From Candidatus Lindowbacteria bacterium RIFCSPLOWO2_12_FULL_62_27 (GTDB lineage: Bacteria > Lindowbacteria > 2-12-FULL-62-27), in contig MFPR01000001.1 of assembly GCA_001784175.1 (NCBI GenBank), forward strand, positions 228,561 through 292,560: a stretch of 64,000 bases of DNA. The letters run 5' to 3'. Numbering within the stretch: the stretch's first letter is position 1; each line of letters opens with the position of its first letter. Below the pieces are notes generated by a model, which saw nothing but the letters and a program-made list of their open reading frames with translations, had not been told where the DNA came from and searched no databases. The translations under genes and the position numbers were made by a program. This document shows, one piece after another, positions 9,133 to 16,829 of the stretch.

Positions 9133-10857
9133 TCAATCCTTGATCGCGACGCCGGTCTCGATCGGCGCCACCCGCAGGACTTCCTCGAGGGCGGTCTGGC
9201 CCTGCAGCACTTTCAGCCAGCCGTCCTCCCGCATGGGCCGCATGCCCATCTCCATCGCCTTCCGGTGGATCACGTTCGCCGGCTGCCGCTCCACGATCAG
9301 GTCGCTGATCTCGTTGTTCAGCTCGAGCACTTCATACAGGCCGATCCGGCCCTTGAACCCGGTCATGGCGCATTCGGAACACCCGCGCCCCCGGAAAAAT
9401 TCCTGGCCCTCGTAGTCGGAGGAACGCTTGCCTATTTTTTTGAAATCATCGGAGTTCGGCGTGTATTTCTCCCGGCACGCCGGACAGATCTTGCGCACCA
9501 GCCGCTGGCCGATGATGGCCCGGATGCTGGACGTGAGCAGAAAGGGCTCGCAGCCCATGTCGATGAGACGGGTGACGGCGCCGGCCGCCTCGTTCGTGTG
9601 GGCCGTCGCCAGCACCAGGTGGCCGGTCAGGGCGGACTGGATGGCGATCGAGGCCGTTTCGGCATCGCGGATTTCGCCGATCAGGATGATGTCCGGGTCC
9701 TGGCGGAGGATGGACCGGAGGGCGGCGGCGAAGGTCATGCCGACCTTTTCGTTCACCTGGCACTGGACGAGTCCCCGGATCTCGTACTCGACCGGATCCT
9801 CCACCGTGATCAGCTTGATGTCCGGCGTGTTCACTTCCTGCACGCCCGCGTAGAGCGTGGTGGTCTTGCCCGAGCCGGTGGGGCCTGTGACGAGAATGAT
9901 CCCGTTGGACGCCCCCAGGTTCTTTTTGAATTTCTCCGCGTCGTCCGGCTGGAAGCCGAGCTGGGCAATGTTGAGGACGGTCGCGCTGCGGTCCAGAAGA
10001 CGCATCACGACGCTCTCGCCGAACATCGTCGGCAGGCACGACACGCGGATGTCGATCTCCTTGCCGGCCAGCTTCACCCGGATCCGGCCGTCCTGCGGCA
10101 GGCGCGTCTCGGCGATGTTCAGGTCCGCCATGACCTTCACGCGAGACACGATCCCCGACTGCAGCGCGCGGGGCGGCGACGGAAGGTCCTTCAGCACGCC
10201 GTCGATGCGCTCCCGCACCTGGAACCGGTGCTCAAAGGGCTCGATGTGAATGTCGCTGGCGCGGTCCCGCAGCGATTGAAGAATGACCATGTTGACGAGC
10301 CGGATGATCGGCGTTTCGCTCCCGACCTGCTCGGCCCCGCCGCCCAACACGCCGTCGACGTCCTGGATGATCTGCACGTCGTCCTCCGTCAGCTCCTGCA
10401 GGACGCTTTCGACCGAAATCTGCTCGCCGTAGAGATGCTCGATGGAACGCATGACGTCCGACTCGGCGGCGATGACCGGCTCGATGTCCAAGCCCAGCAT
10501 GAGCTGCAAATCGTCCAGGGCCGTGATGTCGAGCGGGTCGGCCACCGCGACGATCAGCTTGCCGCTCACTTCCTCGATCGGCAGGAGCTTGTGCTGGCGG
10601 GCGACACGCTCGGGAATTTTTTGGATGAGTTCCGCCGTGATCGAGTAATCGGAGAGGCGCACGTAGGGGATGCCGAGCTGGGCCGAAAGCGCGGCGGCAA
10701 TCTGTTCCGGCGTCACCAGGCCAAGCTCCACCAGGGTCTGGCCCAGCCGGTGGCCCGTCTCTTTCTGGCGCGCGATCGCCTGCGCCACGGCCTCCTCCGA
10801 CACCAGCCCCGCCTCCATCAGAATGTCGCCGAGCCGGCGCCGCTCCGGGATCGCCAT
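9133..10857 (-). CDS. pilB: Type IV pilus extension ATPase PilB with MshEN c-di-GMP module
   Basis: The start chosen is ATG at 10857 (MAIPERRRLG), with GGAAAGG upstream, 5 nt after the HD-GYP stop. The N-terminus has two tandem MshEN motifs, RLGDILMEAG...ARQ and RLGQTLVELG...SAQ. This domain is established as a c-di-GMP binder in MshE/PilB proteins. The ATPase core has GPTGSGKTT, ITVEDPVEYEIRG, DIILIGEIRDAET and GHLVLATAHTNE, plus a tetracysteine (CPAC ... CSECAMTGFKGR). It powers pilus extension. Its position directly after an HD-GYP phosphodiesterase suggests that both act on one c-di-GMP circuit. Confidence 0.93.
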   Translation of the reverse strand: MAIPERRRLGDILMEAGLVSEEAVAQAIARQKETGHRLGQTLVELGLVTPEQIAAALSAQLGIPYVRLSDYSITAELIQKIPERVARQHKLLPIEEVSGKLIVAVADPLDITALDDLQLMLGLDIEPVIAAESDVMRSIEHLYGEQISVESVLQELTEDDVQIIQDVDGVLGGGAEQVGSETPIIRLVNMVILQSLRDRASDIHIEPFEHRFQVRERIDGVLKDLPSPPRALQSGIVSRVKVMADLNIAETRLPQDGRIRVKLAGKEIDIRVSCLPTMFGESVVMRLLDRSATVLNIAQLGFQPDDAEKFKKNLGASNGIILVTGPTGSGKTTTLYAGVQEVNTPDIKLITVEDPVEYEIRGLVQCQVNEKVGMTFAAALRSILRQDPDIILIGEIRDAETASIAIQSALTGHLVLATAHTNEAAGAVTRLIDMGCEPFLLTSSIRAIIGQRLVRKICPACREKYTPNSDDFKKIGKRSSDYEGQEFFRGRGCSECAMTGFKGRIGLYEVLELNNEISDLIVERQPANVIHRKAMEMGMRPMREDGWLKVLQGQTALEEVLRVAPIETGVAIKD

Positions 10858-10862
10858 GATCG

Positions 10863-12356
10863 CTACCTTTCCGAATTTCCGACGCCGGCCGGCGGAAGTT
10901 CGTCGCCGTCGGGGGCGACACACGCTTCCAGGAAAAGGGTGACGAGGTCCGCGTTCAGATGACCCGCCGCGGCCGTGTCCCGCAAAATCTTCTGCGCCTC
11001 CGGCTCAGGGATCCGCTTCTTGTACGGCCGGTCGGCCGCGGTCAGCGCGTCGTAGATGTCGGCGACCGCCAGAATCTGGCCTTCCAGCGGAATCTCGTCG
11101 CCTTTCAACCCCTGCGGGTAGCCGGTGCCGTTCGGCCGCTCGTGGTGCGTGGCGGCCCAGACGGGAATCTCCTTCAGATCCTTCGGCCAGTGGATCTTGG
11201 CAAGAATGTCCCACGTTTTTCGTACGTGGTCCTTCATCACTTTGAACTCCTCATCGGAAAGGTTTCCCTTGGCCAGAACCAGGTGTTGATATTCGGTCTC
11301 GGTAAGCTGCGGCGTCGGATCGTCGGCGATCCGGTACACCGACCGCCGCATCCGCTCGAACGCGCCCTTGTCCTCCGCGCTGACGGCGCCTGGCGTGATG
11401 TTCCGGCGGATCCGATCCAGGTCCGAGTCCAGCCCCGCGCAAAAAGACCGGTAGGACTCCGGATTCAGGCCGCCGTTTTCCAGAGCGCGGATCTTCTCCG
11501 CCAGCTTGATCTGCCCGAACCTCAGCCGGATCGCTTCGATCTCGTGCGGCTCCAGCTTGTCACGCTTGTTCAGGATCGCCTCCGGCACCGTGATCTTGCC
11601 GATGTCGTGCAAAAGCGCGGCGAACCGAAGCTTCCGCAGCGACTCCTCCGAGTAATGAATGCGCTTGAACGGCGCCCGGCCGCTCGCGCTGATCGCGCGC
11701 GCGATCCGGTCGGAATAGAGCGCCACCCGCACGGTGTGGCCGTAGGTGATCCGGTCGCGTTCGCCGAGGGCGTGGATGGAGGACTCGATGAAGGACTCGA
11801 AGAGATTGATCTGGCTTTCGATGAGCAGGGAATTCTCCAGCGCGACGGAGGCGATGGAGGCGATCGACATCAGCATCTTTTCGTCCTGCGGCCGGAATGC
11901 TCCGGACTTTTTGTTGAGGACCTGCATGACGCCCGTCACGCCGCCGCCGTGCGACCGCATGGGCGCGGCCAGAATGTTCCGCGTGTGATAGCCGGTCTGC
12001 TTGTCCACGTCGGGGTTGAAGTCCGGATGGCGATGGACGTCCGGGACGTTCACCAGCTTGCCCTTCCGGAGCGCCAGACCCGCGATCCCGCGGTCCGACG
12101 GCACCCGCAGCATCTTCCGGCCCGTGCCCTCCGCAACCTTCGACCAAAGCTCCTCCCGGGACTCGTCGTAAATGAAAATGCTGGTCCGCTCGGCGCCGAG
12201 CAGCACCGACGTCTCCATTGCAAGAAATTTCAGAAGCTGATCGACCCCGCGGGTCGACGAAAGAAGGGTCGACAGCTCAAGGAGCGTGTAGAGCCGGTCG
12301 TTTTCCTCCGCAAGCGCCTGCCGCGCGGGCGCACGACGCCCGCCGCCGCCTTTCAT
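10863..12356 (-). CDS. GAF-HD-GYP c-di-GMP phosphodiesterase
   Basis: A GAF domain (roughly residues 20-175) is followed by an HD-GYP domain with HDIGK and HHERPNGTGYPQGLKG, the full HD-GYP signature, so it is probably an active enzyme degrading c-di-GMP. The start chosen is ATG at 12356 (MKGGGGRRAP), with GGGAGAAGG upstream. An in-frame ATG at 12443 would add a basic 29-residue tail and make the message nearly leaderless relative to the promoter at 12452-12481. A segment of ~70 residues rich in charged residues is inserted between the HD motif and the GYP motif. It is the first gene of the pilus operon. Confidence 0.9.
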   Translation of the reverse strand: MKGGGGRRAPARQALAEENDRLYTLLELSTLLSSTRGVDQLLKFLAMETSVLLGAERTSIFIYDESREELWSKVAEGTGRKMLRVPSDRGIAGLALRKGKLVNVPDVHRHPDFNPDVDKQTGYHTRNILAAPMRSHGGGVTGVMQVLNKKSGAFRPQDEKMLMSIASIASVALENSLLIESQINLFESFIESSIHALGERDRITYGHTVRVALYSDRIARAISASGRAPFKRIHYSEESLRKLRFAALLHDIGKITVPEAILNKRDKLEPHEIEAIRLRFGQIKLAEKIRALENGGLNPESYRSFCAGLDSDLDRIRRNITPGAVSAEDKGAFERMRRSVYRIADDPTPQLTETEYQHLVLAKGNLSDEEFKVMKDHVRKTWDILAKIHWPKDLKEIPVWAATHHERPNGTGYPQGLKGDEIPLEGQILAVADIYDALTAADRPYKKRIPEPEAQKILRDTAAAGHLNADLVTLFLEACVAPDGDELPPAGVGNSER

Positions 12357-12451
12357 GCTGACACCTTCTCCCTTGGCGCTCTGGGACCGCAGAGCGCGCT
12401 TGGCCCGCACGGAACCCGGCCCCGGATGGGTATTCCTTGCCATATTCCAAA

Positions 12452-12481
12452 ATTATATGGGTGAGGAGTGCGACTTGTCAA
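12452..12481 (-). promoter_or_regulatory. Strong sigma-70-type promoter of the pilus operon
   Basis: On the minus strand TTGACA (12476-12481) and TATAAT (12452-12457) are both perfect consensus hexamers with an 18-nt spacer. Transcription should begin near 12445, just before the upstream ATG at 12443 and about 90 nt before the better Shine-Dalgarno start at 12356. Confidence 0.75.
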
Positions 12482-12488
12482 TAAATGC

Positions 12489-13481
12489 TCATTCGGTGGG
12501 AATCAACCGCCCGAAATAGACGACCTTTTCGGTTGCCGTGTCGCCTGAGTCCATCTGCGAGAGGCGCTGCCCGAGCTTTTGTTTGAACGTCACCCGCCGC
12601 ACCGCCTGGCCCGTGCCCGGGCCTTCGATCAGATATTCGCCGCCCGCGAAGATCATCACGTGAACAACGCGGTCCGGTTTCTTCGCGTTCGCGAGAAACA
12701 CGAGATCGCCGCGCCTCAAGTCCCGGCGGCGGATCGCCCGCGACACCATCCATTGCTCGTGCGAGTCCCTCGGAATCGAAAGCCCGGCCGCGCGATAGGC
12801 CACATGCGCGAGGCCGGAGCAGTCAACACCTGTCACCGCGCGGCGATAGTCCGGCCCGTACGGACTGAGACCGCCCCAGTAATATGGAGTACGGATGAAG
12901 CCCTGCGCGTTTTTCAGAATCTCCAGCCGGGTCCGCCATTCGGAAGACTTCGGCCCATCGACAAGCCGGACGTCCTTTTTTCGCATCCAGCCTGTCAGAC
13001 CCCCATGATAGGAGACTTCCATCCATCCGCCGCGCCGGCCCAGAACCGAGAGCCGGCTCCCGAAGGGAATCGTCAGCAACGGATCGCTCTTCTCTCCGAA
13101 AAGCCCCGCCGGCGCCGGGAAAATGTCCGACCACCCGCGCCGCGCCACGCCCGACGCCCCACCCGGCGCCGCCGGCACGGCACTCAGCGCCGACCGCCGA
13201 ACCCAGCCCGGATATCCCTCCCACTGCTTCTTGTGCGTGTACTCCGCCTGCCCCGGAACCTCAACCAGCGCCCAGTCGTCCCGCCATTCGCGGATGACGA
13301 CCGTTTCGCCAAACAGAAGCTGCGTTTCCTGCAAAGGATCGTGAACGTAACTGTCGATCGCGTCCTTCGGCTCCGACCGCACGTCGGCCACGGGAACAAT
13401 CACGCGCATGATCTCATCCGACGCGCCCGCCATCGACGCGCAGAGGACAACGCAGACGAGGGCGGATAAAAAATACCTCAT
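12489..13481 (-). CDS. Secreted NlpC/P60 peptidoglycan hydrolase with SH3 domains
   Basis: The 330-aa protein begins MRYFLSALVCVVLCASMAGA, a signal peptide. Two SH3-like regions follow (VADVRSEPKDA and PFGSRLSVLGRRGGWMEV), then an NlpC/P60 domain with catalytic Cys in VDCSGLAHVAYRAAG, an NxxW-like PYYWGG motif and His in RVVHVMIFAG. Such enzymes cut gamma-D-Glu-diaminopimelate bonds in peptidoglycan. The start overlaps the dsbD stop in an ATGA (13478-13481). The same reading frame is open far upstream, but that part is antisense to nothing real and only shadows dsbD. Confidence 0.9.
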   Translation of the reverse strand: MRYFLSALVCVVLCASMAGASDEIMRVIVPVADVRSEPKDAIDSYVHDPLQETQLLFGETVVIREWRDDWALVEVPGQAEYTHKKQWEGYPGWVRRSALSAVPAAPGGASGVARRGWSDIFPAPAGLFGEKSDPLLTIPFGSRLSVLGRRGGWMEVSYHGGLTGWMRKKDVRLVDGPKSSEWRTRLEILKNAQGFIRTPYYWGGLSPYGPDYRRAVTGVDCSGLAHVAYRAAGLSIPRDSHEQWMVSRAIRRRDLRRGDLVFLANAKKPDRVVHVMIFAGGEYLIEGPGTGQAVRRVTFKQKLGQRLSQMDSGDTATEKVVYFGRLIPTE

Positions 13482-15301
13482 GAGCCGTGCCCGCCCAGCT
13501 CCGACAACAACGCTTCTGCCGAAAACTCGCCGACCCAACGGATCCGCTCCACGCCGGCGGTGTCGAAGTAGATCAGCGTCGGCACGCCGGAAATGCCGAA
13601 TCTCTCCCGCGCCTCCTGCGCCTCCGGCGCGTCGTACAGGGTGAGGTCCACCTTGAGCCGGACGGCCTGCTCCAGCGCCGCGCGCACGCGCGGGTCCGCG
13701 TACGTTGTCCGGTCCATCAGCTTGCAGGGCAGACACCACTCGGCGGAAAAATCGAGGGCGACGGGCCGGCCGGCGGCGCGGGCCGCGTCGAAACTCGCAG
13801 CATCGTACGGAAGCCAGAATTCCCCGGCGGCGTCCTCGCGCGGCGCGGTCAGAAAAAAGCTCGCGCCGACAACCGCCAAGCCGATGGCGGAAAGACCGGC
13901 CCACAGGCGCGGCCACCGGCGCGCGCGTTTCACACAAACCCACGCCGCCGTCCCGCACGCCGCCAGTAATGTAAGGCCGAACAACGCCCGCTCGGCCGCG
14001 TCCGGAATCAGGGGCGCGCAGAAATAGACGGCCAGCCCCAGAAGCACAAATCCGAAACACCATTTCACCACATCCATCCACGCGCCCAGTTTCGGGAGCG
14101 CTGGAATACGCTCCGAAAAAAGGCCCAGGAGCAAATACGGCAAGCCCAGTCCCGCCGACAGCACCGAAAACAGCAGAAACCCCAGCGCCGGAGACTGGCG
14201 CGAACCGACATACGCCAGAAGCGCCACCACGAAGGGCCCGATGCATGGCGCGGCCACCACGCCCATCGTCGCGCCCATCCCGAACGCTCCCAGCGGCGCG
14301 CTCCCGCCGCTCACGCGCTGCGCCCACGAGGCCGGCAGGCCAAAGCCGACCCAGCCGAACATGCCGGCCGACAGATACAGCATGAGAAGCGACAGCGCGA
14401 TCAGGACCGGCGGATTCTGAAGCGCCGCGCCGAAGAATCCGCCCGTGAGGCCCGCCACGGTCCCGAGCGCGCTGAAGACGAGGACGAGACCGAGAAAATA
14501 GGCCACCGCGTCGGTCACCGGGCGGCGGCTCGGCCCGCGGCCGCCGAAAAAGGCGACGGTGATCGGAATCATCGGATACACGCACGGCGTGAGGTTCAGG
14601 GCCACGCCGCCCCAGAAAATCAACAGGAGCGCAAGAAACACGCCCTTCTCTTGCATGAGATGTGCGATCGCGTTCCCGCCGACCGATTCCTCCGGCGGGT
14701 TCGGGATGCGCAGGCCGCGCGCCAGACCATAATCCAACTGGGGACTCGGGTGAGCTTGGGGAAGCGGCGCGACCGTGAGCGGAATGTCAAGCCGCGCCTC
14801 GGCCGGCGGCAGGCACTTCTCGTCATCGCAGGCCTGATACCGGAGCGCCGCCGTCATGCGATGAACGCCTGCGCCAACGTCCGCGATGTGTACTTTCCAT
14901 TTGAAAACGGTCCGCCCTTCATACAAATCCAGCGGTGACTCGTCAAAGGACAAAACCTTGCGGACGCCCGCCGGATAGGCGACCTCCGAAACCGTGAACC
15001 CCTCCGGCGCCGTCACCCGCACGTCGGTCGGAATCAGATACTCCATGGCAGGCCGATGAGAATTGATGTGCCAGCCGCCCGCAACATCCGCGGTCAGCCA
15101 GACCTCCACCGTTTGCATGGCCGTGACCGTTTCGGCGCGCACGTCCGCCGAAAGCCGCACCGGCTGCTCCGCATCCGCGGGCCCGGCCGCGAAGGCCGGA
15201 CACACCCCGATTAGAAACACAGACAAGAGGAAAAACGTCGATCGACGGACAGCGCCCAACCGCATGCTATGTGAGATACCGGACATCCCCGCAAATGTCA
15301 A
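13478..15301 (-). CDS. dsbD: Thiol:disulfide interchange protein DsbD
   Basis: The protein has an N-terminal signal peptide (RRSTFFLLSVFLIGVCPAFA), a periplasmic alpha domain with a Cys pair (YQACDDEKCLPP), a CcdA-like membrane domain of about eight helices with the conserved cysteines in NLTPCVYPMIP and VAAPCIGPF, and a C-terminal thioredoxin domain with WCLPCK. DsbD carries electrons from cytoplasmic thioredoxin to periplasmic thiols. Starts are possible at TTG 15301, ATG 15286 or ATG 15265 (MRLGAVRRS), and the last gives the most usual signal peptide. It is translationally coupled to the NlpC/P60 gene. Confidence 0.93.
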   Translation of the reverse strand: MTFAGMSGISHSMRLGAVRRSTFFLLSVFLIGVCPAFAAGPADAEQPVRLSADVRAETVTAMQTVEVWLTADVAGGWHINSHRPAMEYLIPTDVRVTAPEGFTVSEVAYPAGVRKVLSFDESPLDLYEGRTVFKWKVHIADVGAGVHRMTAALRYQACDDEKCLPPAEARLDIPLTVAPLPQAHPSPQLDYGLARGLRIPNPPEESVGGNAIAHLMQEKGVFLALLLIFWGGVALNLTPCVYPMIPITVAFFGGRGPSRRPVTDAVAYFLGLVLVFSALGTVAGLTGGFFGAALQNPPVLIALSLLMLYLSAGMFGWVGFGLPASWAQRVSGGSAPLGAFGMGATMGVVAAPCIGPFVVALLAYVGSRQSPALGFLLFSVLSAGLGLPYLLLGLFSERIPALPKLGAWMDVVKWCFGFVLLGLAVYFCAPLIPDAAERALFGLTLLAACGTAAWVCVKRARRWPRLWAGLSAIGLAVVGASFFLTAPREDAAGEFWLPYDAASFDAARAAGRPVALDFSAEWCLPCKLMDRTTYADPRVRAALEQAVRLKVDLTLYDAPEAQEARERFGISGVPTLIYFDTAGVERIRWVGEFSAEALLSELGGHGS

Positions 15302-15371
15302 TTCCCAGCGACGACCCCGTCCCTTTTATTTTCAGGATTTTTCTTGTATTGAGATAGATGGACGTTCAAAT

Positions 15372-15442
15372 TGGGGCGTCGTCTAACGGTAGGACTGCAG
15401 GCTCTGGACCTGCCTGTCCAGGTTCGAATCCTGGCGCCCCAG
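15372..15442 (+). tRNA. tRNA-Gln, anticodon CTG
   Basis: Acceptor arms TGGGGCG (15372-15378) and CGCCCCA (15435-15441) pair, with discriminator G at 15442. The anticodon stem GCAGG/CCTGC flanks the loop CTCTGGA, giving anticodon CTG, and GGTTCGAATCC forms the T loop. CCA is not encoded. The sequence closely resembles bacterial glutamine tRNAs. Confidence 0.95.
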
Positions 15443-15516
15443 TATCACAGTCTCTGACAGCCATCCACGGCTCCCTCCGCTTGCGTGTCCGCCGTGTCGC
15501 ATCCTATGCTCCGAGC

Positions 15517-16287
15517 ATGCGCATCGTGATCACCGGCTTGAACGGTACGGTCGGGCCCAAGGTCGCGCGGGTGTTTCGGGGGCAGGGGGCCGACGTCGTC
15601 GGGTGGGACAGGAGCGAGGTTCCTCCGGACGACAGGAACGCCGTGGCGAAGTACATCGAGCGGACGCGGCCGGACGCGATCTGCCATCTGGCCATGGGGA
15701 GCGAGGCATGGGCGGGAGTTCTGGCCAGGTATGCGGCGGCGAATGACATCCCGTTCCTGTTTGCCAGCACGGCGATGGTCTTTGACGCAAGCCCCGACGG
15801 CCCGCACCGCCCGGGCGACCGGCGGACGGCGAAAGACGACTATGGACGATACAAGATACGCTGTGAAGACGCCGTGCTGGAGAATCATCCCGGCGCCATC
15901 GTCGCGCGATTTGGATGGCAGATCGATTCTGATGCAGTCGGAAACAACATGCTCGCGCATCTGGATCAACAACAGTCGCGGGACGGAAACGTACAGGCCA
16001 GTCGCCGGTGGATTCCGGCGTGTTCGTTCATGGACGACACGGCAGTGTCGCTTTGGGCGCTGATCGCCGGGCGCGAGCGCGGCGTGTTTCACCTCGACAG
16101 CAACGCCCGGGACGCTTGGACGTTTGACCGCATCGCCCTCGCCGTCCGGCGCCGGTTCGGCCGGGAGAGGTGGGCCATCGAAGTCACCGAATCCTACACG
16201 CACGATCAGCGACTGGGCGGCCACGAAAACCGCATCACAAGCCTCTCCGACCGCCTGCCTTTACAAGGGCTGGGGGATAGGTCATGA
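15517..16287 (+). CDS. NAD(P)-dependent sugar reductase/epimerase (RmlD-like extended SDR)
   Basis: The 256-aa protein begins MRIVITGLNGTVGPKV, a glycine-rich Rossmann motif (TGxxGxxG). An active-site-like arrangement follows: ASTAMVFD (Ser/Thr) and YGRYKIRCED (YxxxK). This resembles dTDP-4-dehydrorhamnose reductase (RmlD) and related extended short-chain dehydrogenases acting on nucleotide sugars. It starts 74 nt after the tRNA. The frame is open upstream across the tRNA, but the ATG at 15517 fits the family. Its substrate cannot be read from sequence, and no other sugar nucleotide gene is adjacent. Confidence 0.75.
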   Translation: MRIVITGLNGTVGPKVARVFRGQGADVVGWDRSEVPPDDRNAVAKYIERTRPDAICHLAMGSEAWAGVLARYAAANDIPFLFASTAMVFDASPDGPHRPGDRRTAKDDYGRYKIRCEDAVLENHPGAIVARFGWQIDSDAVGNNMLAHLDQQQSRDGNVQASRRWIPACSFMDDTAVSLWALIAGRERGVFHLDSNARDAWTFDRIALAVRRRFGRERWAIEVTESYTHDQRLGGHENRITSLSDRLPLQGLGDRS

Positions 16288-16340
16288 TGCCGGGCCTAGG
16301 ATGCGGGCTACAAATTATGGAGTCGCGAAAGGAGTTTCAC

Positions 16341-16541
16341 ATGGGAGAAATCAGTTTTGACGAGTACAAGGGGCGCGCCATGATGGTCATCTCGAACGGT
16401 CCGAACGACCGGTTTCCGTTCAAGTTCGGGCTCAAGAAGGCGAAGATGGTGGTGGAACACATCGAGGACATCAAAAAATGGGTGGCCGAGCAGGAGGCCA
16501 TGCAGGCGAGCTTGAAGGCCGACGGCGAGCCGGAGGAATAG
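16341..16541 (+). CDS. Small conserved-looking protein, 66 aa, unknown function
   Basis: ATG at 16341 is preceded by AAAGGAG at ideal distance. The product (MGEISFDEYKGRAMMV...) is an acidic alpha/beta protein with a repeated Lys pattern in FKFGLKKAKMVVEHIEDI and no membrane segment or Cys. I do not recognise a characterised family. The stop is directly followed (0 nt) by the GTG of the HNH-like gene, so the two are an operon. Confidence 0.7.
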   Translation: MGEISFDEYKGRAMMVISNGPNDRFPFKFGLKKAKMVVEHIEDIKKWVAEQEAMQASLKADGEPEE

Positions 16542-16817
16542 GTGGCGCCCGGCGGCGCCTGCGATCTGTGTGATCGCCAAGTCGGGGAGGAAAATCTTCA
16601 CGAACACCACCTCATCCCGAAACTTCAGTTGCGCCGCATGAAACGCAGAGGGAAAAAAGTCGCGTCCGCCACGGTCCGGTTTTGCAAGCCCTGCCACAAC
16701 GAAGTCCACGGGCTCTTTGAGCCCCCCGTTCTGGCGCGGGAATATTCGACGCTCGAACTCCTGCGCTCCGCCGGGGCGATTCAGCCGTACCTGGAGTGGA
16801 TCAGGAAGAAGAAATAG
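16542..16817 (+). CDS. HNH-type nuclease-like zinc protein, 91 aa
   Basis: The GTG start abuts the previous stop. The sequence has CDLC, then EHHLIPK, then CKPCHNEVH. This is the arrangement of HNH domains, with two CxxC zinc pairs and the HH...H...H catalytic-like residues. HNH proteins are nickases or nucleases in many systems, but short ones like this are often of unknown role. Pairing with the 66-aa gene is the only context. Confidence 0.7.
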   Translation: MAPGGACDLCDRQVGEENLHEHHLIPKLQLRRMKRRGKKVASATVRFCKPCHNEVHGLFEPPVLAREYSTLELLRSAGAIQPYLEWIRKKK

Positions 16818-16829
16818 GCGCCGGACGCG

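Noticed and set aside
8776-10962. 728-codon open frame on the plus strand opposite the pilB genes
   Set aside because: The product is His/Arg/Leu/Asp-rich with no recognisable motif. The minus strand encodes complete ATPases. Other long antisense frames (for example 3196-5118, 34793-36889, 40652-42925, 45251-47746) were dismissed for the same reason.
13482-14585. Long open frame continuing upstream of the NlpC/P60 gene
   Set aside because: It is a high-GC shadow of dsbD: Arg/Gly-rich and without domain motifs. The real start at 13481 has a signal peptide and ATGA coupling.
15372-16817. Integrated element using tRNA-Gln as attachment site
   Set aside because: No integrase gene and no repeat of the tRNA 3' end was seen downstream.
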